A DNA stretch of 64,000 nt from Alphaproteobacteria bacterium (GTDB lineage Bacteria > Pseudomonadota > Alphaproteobacteria > Caulobacterales > Maricaulaceae), in contig JANSXV010000002.1 of assembly GCA_024742735.1 (NCBI GenBank), positions 186,001 to 250,000 of the forward strand, read 5' to 3'. Each line of letters starts with the position of its first letter. The first letter of the stretch is position 1. Below the pieces are notes generated by a model, which did not search any database, had not been told where the DNA came from, and saw nothing but the letters and a program-made list of their open reading frames with translations. Below are positions 43,784 through 52,085 of the stretch, in pieces. The position numbers and the translations under genes are program-made.

Positions 43784-45298
43784 ATGGCGGGGCTCGGACA
43801 ACGACTCGAGGCGCGCCAGGGCCAGGGCCTGGTCATGACGCCCCAGCTGCAGCAGGCGATCAAGCTGCTGCAGCTGAACAATATGGAGCTCACCGAGTTC
43901 GTCGAGGAAGAGCTGGAGCGCAATCCGCTGCTGGAGCGTGATGAGCGTCCCGAGGCGGGCGACCGCGAAGCCCAGACCGCCGCGGAGCGCGATGGCGCGG
44001 ACGAGCCCGCCGGCTCTGACGAGTTGAGCTTTGACGCGCCGGGCAAGGCTGACGAGGCGCTCGACGCGGATTCCGAGGCCATGTACTCCGATTCCAAGGC
44101 CGACATGGCCGGTGCGGAGAACACCGGCGGCTCTGTCGACTGGTCGCGCGCGGGAACCGGCGGGGGCGGGTTTGACGGCGAGGACTATGACGCCGCCGCG
44201 AACGCCACCCGCGAGAAGACCCTGCACGAACATCTCCATGACCAGCTCGCCGAGCTGAGCTTTGATCCGTCCGACCGGATGATCGCGGCCCACCTCATCG
44301 ATCTGACCGAGGATGACGGCTATCTGCGCGCGGATCTCGATGAGACCGCCCAGCGCCTGGGCGTCACCCGCTCGGAGATCGAGGCGATCGTGGATCGTCT
44401 GCAGCAGTTCGAGCCGGCCGGCGTCATGGCGCGCTCGCTTCAGGACTGCCTGGCGCTGCAGCTGAAGGAGCGTGATCGGCTGGACCCGGCCATGGCCGCC
44501 CTCGTCGACAATCTGCCGCTCCTGGCCAAGCACGATTACGCCGGGCTGAAGGCGGCCTGCGGCGTCGACGCTGAAGACCTCACCGACATGATCGCCGAGT
44601 TGAAGCGCCTCACCCCCAAGCCGGGCCTGGGGTTCGGCGGCGATGGCGCACGCAGCGTCGAGCCGGACGTGACCGTGCGCGAGCGTCCCGATGGCGGCTG
44701 GGCGGTGGAGCTGAACACCGACACCCTGCCGCGCGTGCTGATGAATAATCGCTACGCCGCGCAGATTTCCGGCGCCGCGCGCACCGAGGAGGAGAAGGTC
44801 TTCATCACCCAGTGCGCCCAGAACGCGTCCTGGCTGGTGAAGAGCCTGGATCAGCGCGCGCGCACCATCCTGAAGGTCTCCAGCGAGATCGTGCGCCAGC
44901 AGGACGCCTTCTTCGCCAAGGGCGTGGCCTGGCTGCGCCCGCTGAACCTGAAGACCGTCGCCGACGCCGTGGACCTGCACGAATCCACCGTCAGCCGTGT
45001 GACCTCGAACAAGTATGTCGCCACGCCCCGCGGCCTGTTCGAGCTGAAATACTTCTTCACCTCCTCCATCGCCTCGTCCGACGGCGGGGAAGCGTACTCG
45101 GCCGAAGCCGTGCGCTATCGCATCAAGGCAATGATCGACGCTGAAACCGCCGGCGACGTCATGAGCGACGACAAGATCGTCGATCGCCTCCATGCCGACG
45201 GGGTGGAGATCGCCCGGCGCACTGTGGCGAAATACCGCGAGGCCATGAACATCCCCTCCTCCGTCCAGCGCCGGCGGATCATGAAGGGCGCCGGGTAG
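43784..45298 (+). CDS. rpoN: RNA polymerase sigma-54 factor
   Basis: Protein of 504 aa. Region I (residues 1-50) is glutamine/leucine-rich (LVMTPQLQQAIKLLQLNNMELTEFVEEELERNPLL) and binds enhancer-binding proteins. Region II is acidic (about 55-145). The core-binding and helix-turn-helix parts include DLHESTVSRVTSNKYVATPRGLFELKYFF. The RpoN box ARRTVAKYREAMNIPSS near the C-terminus contacts the -24 element. ptsN and hpf, usual partners, come after an insertion of three genes. Confidence 0.96.
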   Translation: MAGLGQRLEARQGQGLVMTPQLQQAIKLLQLNNMELTEFVEEELERNPLLERDERPEAGDREAQTAAERDGADEPAGSDELSFDAPGKADEALDADSEAMYSDSKADMAGAENTGGSVDWSRAGTGGGGFDGEDYDAAANATREKTLHEHLHDQLAELSFDPSDRMIAAHLIDLTEDDGYLRADLDETAQRLGVTRSEIEAIVDRLQQFEPAGVMARSLQDCLALQLKERDRLDPAMAALVDNLPLLAKHDYAGLKAACGVDAEDLTDMIAELKRLTPKPGLGFGGDGARSVEPDVTVRERPDGGWAVELNTDTLPRVLMNNRYAAQISGAARTEEEKVFITQCAQNASWLVKSLDQRARTILKVSSEIVRQQDAFFAKGVAWLRPLNLKTVADAVDLHESTVSRVTSNKYVATPRGLFELKYFFTSSIASSDGGEAYSAEAVRYRIKAMIDAETAGDVMSDDKIVDRLHADGVEIARRTVAKYREAMNIPSSVQRRRIMKGAG

Positions 45299-45319
45299 GC
45301 GCCGGATCGCCGGCCGCGC

Positions 45320-46531
45320 TCACGACCGGCCCCATTCGGGAAACGGATCAGGCAGGCCCGCCCAGTCGTCCGGGCTGAAGCTCTCCGCGTCGACGAGGCA
45401 GGCGTCCAGCTCACGGCGCAGGGCGCCTTCGTCCATGCCGATGCCGATGAAGACAAGCTCATTGCGCCGGTCGCCCCAGTCTGCGTCCCAATGCTGTGCG
45501 AGCATGGTGTCGAAGGCTTCGCCCGCGGGCCAGTGCGGCTTGGGCACGGCGGCCCACCAGCGCCCCAGCGCCTCGTGACGCACCAGGGCGCCGGCCTGGC
45601 TAACTTCGGCGATCCAGTCAGGGCGCGTAGCGATCCAGAAATGGCCCTTGCAGCGGATGACGTTCTGCCAGGGCCGATTGAAGAAGGCGTGCAGCTTGTC
45701 CGGCGCAAACGGACGGCGCGCGCGGTAGACGAAATGCTCTACGCCATACTCCTCGGTCTCCGGCGTATGGTTCTCGAAATCGTAGAGCTCCTTGGCCCAG
45801 AGCGGGTGGTTCTGCGCGCGTTCGAAGTCGAACAGACCGGTCGCAAGGATCTGATCAGGGGCGACGCGGGAAAAGTCGGTCTCCAGGATGCGGGCTTCCG
45901 GATTGAGCCCGGTGACGACCTTACGGACGACATCCAGCGTCTGCGGCCCGGCCAGCCCGGCCTTGTTGATGACGATGATGTCGGCGAATTCGATCTGATC
46001 GACCAGCAGATCAATGATCGCCCGCGTATCGCCTTCGCCCGCCGTTTCTCCGCGATCGGACAGGAAGTCGGTCGAGGCGTAATCCTTCAACAGGTTCACC
46101 GCATCCACCACGGTCACCATGGCGTCGATGCGGGCGTGATCGCCGAGGCTCTGGCCGGCCTCGTCGCGGAAGTCGAAGGTGGCGGCGACGGGCAGGGGTT
46201 CGGAGATGCCGGTGGACTCGATCACCAGGGCGTCGAAGCGGCCCATGTCCGCGATCCGCTTGACCTCGGTCAGCAGGTCTTCGCGCAGCGTGCAGCAGAT
46301 GCAGCCATTGGTCATCTCCACCAGAGTTTCGTCGGTCTTGGTCACCGCCCCGGAGCGCTCGACGAGGTCGCCGTCGATGTTCACTTCGCTCATGTCGTTG
46401 ACGATCACAGCGATTTTCACACCATCAGTGTTCGTCAGAAGGTGATTGAGCAAGGTCGTCTTGCCGGCGCCGAGAAACCCCGACAGAACGGTCACAGGCA
46501 GACGATCGGCGGGTGTAGGTGCGGACTGCAT
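45320..46531 (-). CDS. CobW/ZigA-type zinc metallochaperone GTPase
   Basis: G3E-family GTPase of 403 aa. Walker A is [14 protein letters not shown], the zinc-binding motif is [13 protein letters not shown], Walker B region [14 protein letters not shown], and the base-specificity motif INKAGL. The C-terminal CobW domain has [33 protein letters not shown] and [21 protein letters not shown]. Such proteins deliver zinc to client enzymes under zinc shortage. GGAGG before ATG 46531 decides the start. A Zur-like operator lies 25 bp upstream. It points opposite to rpoN and divides the rpoN-hpf-ptsN neighbourhood. Confidence 0.92.
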   Translation of the reverse strand: MQSAPTPADRLPVTVLSGFLGAGKTTLLNHLLTNTDGVKIAVIVNDMSEVNIDGDLVERSGAVTKTDETLVEMTNGCICCTLREDLLTEVKRIADMGRFDALVIESTGISEPLPVAATFDFRDEAGQSLGDHARIDAMVTVVDAVNLLKDYASTDFLSDRGETAGEGDTRAIIDLLVDQIEFADIIVINKAGLAGPQTLDVVRKVVTGLNPEARILETDFSRVAPDQILATGLFDFERAQNHPLWAKELYDFENHTPETEEYGVEHFVYRARRPFAPDKLHAFFNRPWQNVIRCKGHFWIATRPDWIAEVSQAGALVRHEALGRWWAAVPKPHWPAGEAFDTMLAQHWDADWGDRRNELVFIGIGMDEGALRRELDACLVDAESFSPDDWAGLPDPFPEWGRS

Positions 46532-46555
46532 TATTGACCTCCGAGCTTGGGCGAC

Positions 46556-46575
46556 GCAATGTAATAACATAACGC
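46556..46575. promoter_or_regulatory. Zur-like operator
   Basis: GCAATGTAATAACATAACGC contains the inverted half-sites ATGT and ACAT around AATA and resembles the ATGTTATA-type boxes of alphaproteobacterial Zur. It sits between the CobW start and the divergent small gene, where it could control both. This is a motif judgement by eye. Confidence 0.5.
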
Positions 46576-46596
46576 ACACTTGGAAAGGCGAAGGCG

Positions 46597-46941
46597 GTGA
46601 TCGAGCTGTATTCAGTGGATCTTGAGGTTCATCATCCCATTCAACACGTTCGGCATGTGGACCAGGTCGGGCGTGTCGCGAGCCTGCGCCTGGCCCCTGG
46701 CTCAGCGGTGCCGGAGAGCCGAAGCCAGCCGGTATTGATCGTCGCCGTGACGGACGTCGATCTTGAGGTCGGCGTGCCTCAGTCCCGGCCGACCCGCACC
46801 GTCTCGCTGCGAGCCGGAGAGGTGGAGTTCCTGAGCTCCGGCGTGGCCGTCATCAGGAATGCCGGGCGCGCGCACGCGCAGTTCAGCCTTATCGACGTGC
46901 GCGGGGCGGCGTTGGACGGCGGGGCCGATTATGCGCCCTGA
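46597..46941 (+). CDS. Small protein with His-rich N-terminus, cupin-like outline
   Basis: Protein of 114 aa that I do not recognise. Residues 12-20 hold four histidines ([12 protein letters not shown]). The rest alternates short beta-strands with turns ([63 protein letters not shown]), which suggests a small cupin-like sandwich. It has no signal peptide. GTG start 46597 follows GGAAAGGCGAAGG. It is divergent from the zinc chaperone across the Zur-like site, so a zinc-linked role is plausible but unproven. The next gene overlaps its 3' end. Confidence 0.6.
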   Translation: MIELYSVDLEVHHPIQHVRHVDQVGRVASLRLAPGSAVPESRSQPVLIVAVTDVDLEVGVPQSRPTRTVSLRAGEVEFLSSGVAVIRNAGRAHAQFSLIDVRGAALDGGADYAP

Positions 46942-47380
46942 CGCCGATCAGCGAGACGCCATGCTGAACCTCATTTTGAAAATGCGGCCGCTATTCGGCC
47001 TGATCGCAATCGCGCTTTGCATCTGGGCCTGGTGGGTCGACCTGGCCGGCATCGCCTATGTCTGCCCGTTCTGCCGTGTTCAGCGCACGATCATCGGCCT
47101 TCTGGGCGTCATGATGCTGCTTCCGGTCCATGGCTTCTGGCTCACGCGATACGTGTCAGCCACGCTTGGCTTCTTCGGCGGAGTCGTCGCTGCGACTCAG
47201 CATTTCGGGGGCTGGGCGCGGATCTCAGCCGGCGAATTCGAGTTTCACGATCCGCTCTATTTCGATTCGTTCCTGCTTTCCGGCGCCGCGCTCTGGATCA
47301 TCTCAGGTCTGGTGATGCTGTTATGGGTGCGTAGCCCGGCCCGGCTTGCAGGAAGCGCTGCGATTGAAGCCGGGACCTGA
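46931..47380 (+). CDS. DsbB-like membrane protein with a single CXXC
   Basis: Protein of 149 aa with four hydrophobic segments (about 21-38, 54-70, 75-95, 120-140). After the first comes YVCPFCRVQRTIIG (Cys45, Cys48), matching the CxxCxxQR quinone-side motif of DsbB. The second cysteine pair, which in DsbB contacts DsbA, is absent: the later loop (QHFGGWARISAGEFEFHDPLYF) has none. It may be a DsbB/DsbI relative or an unrelated CXXC membrane protein. ATG 46931 overlaps the preceding gene by 11 nt; ATG 46961 is an alternative. Confidence 0.65.
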   Translation: MRPDADQRDAMLNLILKMRPLFGLIAIALCIWAWWVDLAGIAYVCPFCRVQRTIIGLLGVMMLLPVHGFWLTRYVSATLGFFGGVVAATQHFGGWARISAGEFEFHDPLYFDSFLLSGAALWIISGLVMLLWVRSPARLAGSAAIEAGT

Positions 47381-47554
47381 GGCCCGCGTTCACCCTTATC
47401 CAGAGTCAAGATTGACGCTGCTCGGCGCGGAGCGATACCGTGATTTCCCGGATCGCTCAGCGGTCCGGGCCGCGCAACCGGCGCGGACGGGATGACCCTC
47501 CCAGGCGCGCCGTGGATTTCGCCGCGCGGCTTTTTCAAGGCCACAGGAGGTCCC

Positions 47555-48181
47555 ATGCATATTCAGTTCGTCTCCAAGGGCATCGATGTGTCAGCCGCGC
47601 TTCGCGAGCGGATCGAGGACCGCATCACCGAAGCGGCCTCGAAATATTTCAATCGCCCGGCCGAGGCCTTCGTGGTGGCGACCAAGGAGGGGTATGGATT
47701 CAAGGTCGATATCTCCGTCCACCTGCCCTCGGGCGCCTTTCTTCAGGCCTCAGGGACCGGAGGCGACGCTTATGGCGCCGTGGAAGACGCGGCCCAGCAC
47801 ATGGAGAAGCGCCTGCGCCGCTACAAGCGCAAGCTGAAGGACCACCACGCCGACAACAAGTCCGACCTGCCGGCCATGCAGGAAACCCCGGTCGTCGTCC
47901 TGCGCTCTGATCGCAAGGAAAACTGGGACGACGAGGAGGATGACGGCGGGGCTGAAGGCGGCCTGGAGCCTGTGATCATCGCCGAGCAGGTGGCCGAGCT
48001 GAAGACCCTCACCGTCTCCATGGCGGTCCTGGAGATGGATCTGGCCGATGCGCCCTTCGTGATGTTCCGCAACGCCGGCGGCGGCCAGCTGAACATCGTC
48101 TATCGCCGCCCTGACGGACATGTGGGCTGGATCGATCCGGCGCGAGCGGCTAAAGGGAGCGCCGAAGCGGCGGCGGAGTAG
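47555..48181 (+). CDS. hpf: Long-form ribosome hibernation promoting factor (HPF)
   Basis: Protein of 208 aa. The N-terminal ribosome-binding domain (1-105) has MHIQFVSKGIDVSAALRERIEDRI and AAQHMEKRLRRYKRKLKDHH. An acidic linker (NWDDEEDDGGAEGG) follows, then the C-terminal dimerisation domain (about 143-200: ELKTLTVSMAVLEMDLADAPFVMFRNAGGGQLNIVYRRPDGHVGWIDP). The long form dimerises 70S into 100S ribosomes. AGGAGG at 47545-47550 fixes ATG 47555. ptsN follows. Confidence 0.95.
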   Translation: MHIQFVSKGIDVSAALRERIEDRITEAASKYFNRPAEAFVVATKEGYGFKVDISVHLPSGAFLQASGTGGDAYGAVEDAAQHMEKRLRRYKRKLKDHHADNKSDLPAMQETPVVVLRSDRKENWDDEEDDGGAEGGLEPVIIAEQVAELKTLTVSMAVLEMDLADAPFVMFRNAGGGQLNIVYRRPDGHVGWIDPARAAKGSAEAAAE

Positions 48182-48252
48182 CGCTCCGGCGCCGTGAATC
48201 GCGGGATCAGCGCCGGAGAGGGGCGCGGATCCTCGCACCTTTGTCATCAGCA

Positions 48253-48732
48253 ATGACGAGCGCACGCATGGCTCTGTCCGACCTGCTTCCGCCCGGCGGC
48301 GTCGTCGCCGACCTGAACGCCACCAGCCGCAAGCAGGCGCTTCACGCCCTGTGCGAGCTGGCGCAGAAATCCCTGCACGTGCCCGCCCGGCCCCTGCTGG
48401 ATGCGGTGACCGAGCGCGAACGCCTGGGCGCCACCGGCGTCGGGGACGGCGTGGCGATCCCCCATGCCCGCACCGATCTCGTGGACCGGGTGTGCGGCGT
48501 CTTCGCGCGCTTCAAGCATGCGGTGGATTTCGACGCGCCGGACGGCCGCCCGGCCGATCTGGTCTTCCTGCTGATCGCTCCAGAAGACGCCGGCGCGGAG
48601 CATCTCAAGGCGCTTGCTCAGATCTCCCGCCTGTTCCGGCGCCAGGATATCCGTCAGGCGCTCCGGGCCGCCCCGGATTCAGCCGCCCTGGAAGGCATTC
48701 TCAATAGCGGCGTGAGAAGCGACGCGGCCTGA
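48253..48732 (+). CDS. ptsN: PTS IIA-like nitrogen regulatory protein PtsN (EIIA-Ntr)
   Basis: Protein of 159 aa. The EIIA-Ntr fold has DLLPPGGVVADLNATSRKQALHALCELA, the phospho-acceptor His71 in GDGVAIPHARTD, CGVFARFKHAVDFDAPDGRPADLVFLLIAPED and HLKALAQISRLFRRQDIRQAL. It relays phosphate from the nitrogen PTS and regulates potassium and envelope functions. Possible starts are ATG 48253 and ATG 48268; neither has a strong ribosome site. It sits in the usual rpoN-hpf-ptsN order, except for the insert upstream. Confidence 0.93.
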   Translation: MTSARMALSDLLPPGGVVADLNATSRKQALHALCELAQKSLHVPARPLLDAVTERERLGATGVGDGVAIPHARTDLVDRVCGVFARFKHAVDFDAPDGRPADLVFLLIAPEDAGAEHLKALAQISRLFRRQDIRQALRAAPDSAALEGILNSGVRSDAA

Positions 48733-48759
48733 CCGTACAGATCCACGCTCAAAGAAAAA

Positions 48760-48787
48760 CCGCCGGCGCGAAGCTTCGCGCCGGCGG
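48760..48787. terminator. Bidirectional terminator between ptsN and the carbonic anhydrase
   Basis: Perfect 28-bp palindrome with arms CCGCCGGCGCGAAG. On the minus strand it is followed by a T-rich run (complement of AAAGAAAAA). It lies between two converging stops. Confidence 0.85.
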
Positions 48788-48815
48788 CTTGCGTTTCAGG
48801 CCTTGAAGCCTGGCC

Positions 48816-49709
48816 TTACTCGATCGGCGAGAGAAGGCGCGGATCGGTGACCAGCTGGCGCACGCCATGGCTTTCGGTCTCGTTGAAGACATTGCCCTCT
48901 TCAGCCCAGCGGTGAAGCGAGCTGATGTCCACGCGCGCGCACTGCGGCCGCACATTCCAGGTCACCTGGAGCGGCGAACAGGTCGCCTGCGTGTAGCTCG
49001 GCCCGGTCGTCGAGCCGCGGAACAGGACCGGGTCGCCGGTGCCCGTGGGGAGCATGGCGGGCTGGTGCAGGCCGGCCTCATTGGCTGAACCGGCATAGTC
49101 GAACTGGGTGAAGTCCAGCGCGTCCGGGTCGTTGACCACCAGGAAGGTCTGGGCCTCCACGCGCAGGAGCGGGTTCTCGCAGGTGTCGGACAGGCAGGAG
49201 CCCAGGCCCTCGCCCGGCGTGATGTCGCAGGACGAGAACACCCAGTGCACCTCGATCGTATCGCCCGGCGCGACCCGGCCGAACGCGCCCTCGCCGTTGA
49301 AGGGATCAACCAGCTCGGCTTCGGTCAGGTTTTCGGTGTCGTTGCAGGCATAGCCGCCATAGTCGCTGTCATTCACGAAGACCGAGAAGTCCGGGCCCTT
49401 GTGTTCCGCGTTGGTGTGGGTGTGGATGTTGCACAGGTTCATTTCGGACGGATCGGGCGCCAGGGCGAACTCCACCGGGTTGGTCCCGGCGGCGCTGGTG
49501 ATGTCGCGCGGGGTCTGCGGGCCAAAGCCTTCGCAGATCGGAGCCTCGGCGGTTTCCGTCACGGTCTCGGCGGTCTCGGCTGCGGTCTCGACAACATCTT
49601 CCGCAACATCGACGGTTTCGTCGCCCGCCACGTCAGCGGCCTCCTCAGCCGGCTGACAGGCCGCCAGGATCAGCGCCGCGGCGCTCACGCCTAGAAGGTA
49701 GGTACGCAT
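48816..49709 (-). CDS. Delta-class carbonic anhydrase, lipoprotein
   Basis: Protein of 297 aa. The lipobox LAAC (Cys18) is followed by a highly acidic, Glu/Thr/Val-rich linker (about 20-57) and a catalytic domain. Putative zinc ligands are His96 and His98 (CNIHTHTNAEH) and His155 (IEVHWVFSSCD). GLGSCLSDTCENPLLRVEAQTFLVVND is typical of bacterial relatives of diatom delta-class (TWCA1-like) enzymes. It would interconvert CO2 and bicarbonate at the outer membrane or periplasm. Several cysteines could form disulfides. I recognise the family by these motifs and have not run a profile. Confidence 0.8.
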   Translation of the reverse strand: MRTYLLGVSAAALILAACQPAEEAADVAGDETVDVAEDVVETAAETAETVTETAEAPICEGFGPQTPRDITSAAGTNPVEFALAPDPSEMNLCNIHTHTNAEHKGPDFSVFVNDSDYGGYACNDTENLTEAELVDPFNGEGAFGRVAPGDTIEVHWVFSSCDITPGEGLGSCLSDTCENPLLRVEAQTFLVVNDPDALDFTQFDYAGSANEAGLHQPAMLPTGTGDPVLFRGSTTGPSYTQATCSPLQVTWNVRPQCARVDISSLHRWAEEGNVFNETESHGVRQLVTDPRLLSPIE

Positions 49710-49910
49710 GAAGTCATCTCCCCAGTTGAATCTGATCCAAAGGTTGTCGCGCCGGGCCTCTTTTCAAGACCGGGCCGGACAGAAATCGACCTGTGCGCTC
49801 GGGTTTTCCGAAAATCGCCCGAAGGCAGCCTCGGCAGGGAGATAGCAGAGGCCTGTCCATCCATTAAATACAATTAATGAGATATAGCGTTCAGATAAAC
49901 AGAACGGTTC

Positions 49911-50783
49911 TTACCGCACGCCCGCTTCCACGCGCCCGTCCGCATGCACGATGGCCCGCTTCATGCCGGGAGAATTGAACCGGGCGCAGACCGCGCCGGT
50001 GGCGTCCACGGCTATGATTCCCCCCTCTCCGCCCAGCTGGGCCACATCACCCAGCGCGCCATCGACGGCCGCCTCCAGCGCCTCGCCGGCATACCGTACC
50101 CGCGCGCTGACATCGGCGGCGGCGTTGGCGCGCATGAAATACTCGCCCTGACCGGTGCAGCTCACCGCGCAGCGTTCATCCGCCCAGGTGCCTGATCCGA
50201 TGATGGGCGTATCGCCGACCCGGCCCCAGACCTTCTTGAGCGTGCCGCCGGTCGAGGTCGCCGCAGCCAGATGGCCCTGCTGATCCAGCGCGACGGCGCC
50301 GACGGTCCCCGTGGCGATGGCCCGGCTGTCCGGCGCGGCGGCCGGGGTGTAGTAGCCCGGCGCGTCGATCACCGGCTCCAGGCCTTGATCGGTACAGAAG
50401 CGCGCCGCGCCTGACCCGGCGAGGAGGACGTGGGGCGTGCGCTCCATGACCGCCCGGGCCGCCTCGATGGGCGAAACAAATCCCTCCAGCGCCGCGACGG
50501 CGCCGGCCTGCCGGCTGGCGCCGTCCATGAGCGAGGCGTCCAGCTCATAGCGTCCAGCCTGATTGGGCGAGGCGCCCTTGCCGGCCACATAGAGCCCTGA
50601 CGTCTCCATGGCCTTCACAGCCGCACAAACCGCGTCCAGCGCCGATCCGCCGGCCTGAAGCGCATCGCGCGCAGCCTCGGCGAGCTGCGTCATGTGGGTG
50701 AGTTCCGCGTCATAAGACCGGTCGGCGAGCACGCCGGCGCCGCCATGCAGGACGAAAGCGACGGGCGAAGATGAAGCAGGCAT
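49911..50783 (-). CDS. Isoaspartyl peptidase/L-asparaginase (Ntn hydrolase, type 2)
   Basis: Protein of 290 aa. The precursor autocleaves before catalytic Thr160 (AIATG-TVGAVALD) to give alpha and beta chains. The N-terminus is FVLHGGAGV, with GKGASPNQAGRYELDASLMDG upstream of the cleavage site and SCTGQGEYFMR (substrate site) downstream. It would remove beta-aspartyl residues or hydrolyse asparagine in the cytoplasm. There is no signal peptide. It is followed by about 200 non-coding bp before the carbonic anhydrase gene. Confidence 0.93.
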   Translation of the reverse strand: MPASSSPVAFVLHGGAGVLADRSYDAELTHMTQLAEAARDALQAGGSALDAVCAAVKAMETSGLYVAGKGASPNQAGRYELDASLMDGASRQAGAVAALEGFVSPIEAARAVMERTPHVLLAGSGAARFCTDQGLEPVIDAPGYYTPAAAPDSRAIATGTVGAVALDQQGHLAAATSTGGTLKKVWGRVGDTPIIGSGTWADERCAVSCTGQGEYFMRANAAADVSARVRYAGEALEAAVDGALGDVAQLGGEGGIIAVDATGAVCARFNSPGMKRAIVHADGRVEAGVR

Positions 50784-50804
50784 GGGGCGGCTCCGAAGCG
50801 GCTG

Positions 50805-52085
50805 TCAGGATGAACGCCGCATCCAGTAAAGCCCGGCGCCGCCTGCGGCAATGATCAGGACGATCACAATCAGCCAGGGCGGATCCTTCCGGCCGCGATC
50901 CTGCTCGCGTGCGATGTCCTGGATCGCGGTCGCGACTTCAGCGGCCTCCTGCGCCGTGACGAATCGCCCTCCCGCCGCCTCGACCTGGGACGCGACGCTG
51001 TCACGGACCTCGTCGGTCATCTCCACGCCGATCACGTAGACCGACGGCGAGCCGTTGTCCGTCGGCGGGGCCTCATCATCCCCGGCTTCAGACGCGGCGT
51101 CTGGTTCGAGCGGCGCAGGCTCATGAAGAAGCGTGGCGAAGACCGGCGGGCCGTCGGGGCGTGCGCCGGTGCTCTCGATCACCAGCGTGTAGCCGCCCTC
51201 GGTCAAGCGTACGGGCGGGATCATTGCGTCGCGGCCGCCTTCAGGCCGGATGCTCAACGTGACATCGGCCGCGGCGTTGGACAGGCGTGCGGTGTAGATC
51301 CCGGCCTCCTCGACCTCGAACCGCGCCTCCACACGGTTCTGGCCCACCGGGAGCGCTGCGGGACGGAAGGGCTCCAGGGCGAGCTCGCCAGCTCCGGCCG
51401 CCGGCTGCAGCGCGCTGAGCGGCGGAGCGGCGACTAGGACGAATTCCACCAGCTGAGGATCGAACCCCGTAGCGTCCGGCGCGCTGAGGCGCAGCACGTA
51501 GTCGCCGGCGCCCAGCTCTGTCAGGTCCTGCACCGGCTCGCCGGTTTCAGCAGAGAGCACGGCGAAATCCGGGGCGGCCTCGTCACCGAACGCGACCTGC
51601 AGGCTGGCGGCTTCGGGCAAGGTGAAGCTGAAGTGATCTACGTCTGAAGCCGGAAACAGCACGGCTTGCGTGATCGCCTCCAGCTCGACCGGCCAGGCGA
51701 GCGCCGGGCTGTCATTGGGCTCGGCGTAATCCATCTCGGGGCGAAAGCGCAGGGTGATGGCGGGGGGAAAGCCCCCTGGACCCGCGCTCAGGCGCGCCGT
51801 CAGGCCCTCGATCCGGCTCACCCGCGCCGCATTCACGCCCAGCGTCCGCCCGTCCGCGTCAAGGATTTCGGCGCTGACAGGCGCGTCGTCATCAGCCGCT
51901 TCGACGGCGAGATAACCCGGACCGGGCAGGGTCACATTGACGATCACCGGTCCGCCGTCCTGGGGCGGGGTGATCTCCACCTGGCCTGTGGTTTCAGCGT
52001 AGGGGCCGTCGTCCTGGCCAGAGGCGCCGCCTGTCAGCGCGAGGAGGAGGGCTGAGGCCGCAAGCGCGGCGAGCGATCGTGGCAT
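50805..52085 (-). CDS. Exported, C-terminally anchored protein with PPC-like and VWA-tail-like regions
   Basis: Protein of 426 aa. The signal peptide (1-23) is followed by beta-rich segments. Residues about 115-180 (MDYAEPNDSPALAWPVELE ... DVDHFSFTLPEAASLQV) resemble a pre-peptidase C-terminal (PPC) domain. Residues about 348-393 (VYVIGVEMTDEVRDSVASQVEAAGGRF then VTAQEAAEVATAI) look like the last strand-helix units of a von Willebrand A domain. A membrane helix (about 404-421) and MRRSS end the protein, placing the body in the periplasm. It is coupled to the upstream VWA gene: ATG overlaps its TGA by one base, and GAGGAGG lies in the upstream coding end. I do not recognise the gene as a known family. 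Confidence 0.7.
   Translation of the reverse strand: MPRSLAALAASALLLALTGGASGQDDGPYAETTGQVEITPPQDGGPVIVNVTLPGPGYLAVEAADDDAPVSAEILDADGRTLGVNAARVSRIEGLTARLSAGPGGFPPAITLRFRPEMDYAEPNDSPALAWPVELEAITQAVLFPASDVDHFSFTLPEAASLQVAFGDEAAPDFAVLSAETGEPVQDLTELGAGDYVLRLSAPDATGFDPQLVEFVLVAAPPLSALQPAAGAGELALEPFRPAALPVGQNRVEARFEVEEAGIYTARLSNAAADVTLSIRPEGGRDAMIPPVRLTEGGYTLVIESTGARPDGPPVFATLLHEPAPLEPDAASEAGDDEAPPTDNGSPSVYVIGVEMTDEVRDSVASQVEAAGGRFVTAQEAAEVATAIQDIAREQDRGRKDPPWLIVIVLIIAAGGAGLYWMRRSS

Noticed and set aside
43772-45193. Open frame of 473 codons opposite rpoN
   Set aside because: It is a shadow of rpoN. It lacks domains, and its composition follows codon positions of the real gene.
47398-47406. TTATCCAGA, a one-mismatch DnaA box before hpf
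   Set aside because: It is an isolated single near-match with no cluster or origin context, expected by chance.
47521-47535. GCCGCGCGGC followed by five T before the hpf ribosome site, like an attenuator
   Set aside because: The palindrome has no room for a loop, so only about 3 bp could pair. Alternative pairings give 5 bp at most.
49862-49878. TTAA-N6-TTAA resembling a CtrA box upstream of the carbonic anhydrase gene
   Set aside because: The spacing is 6, not 7, bases, and the region is simply AT-rich. I could not support CtrA binding.
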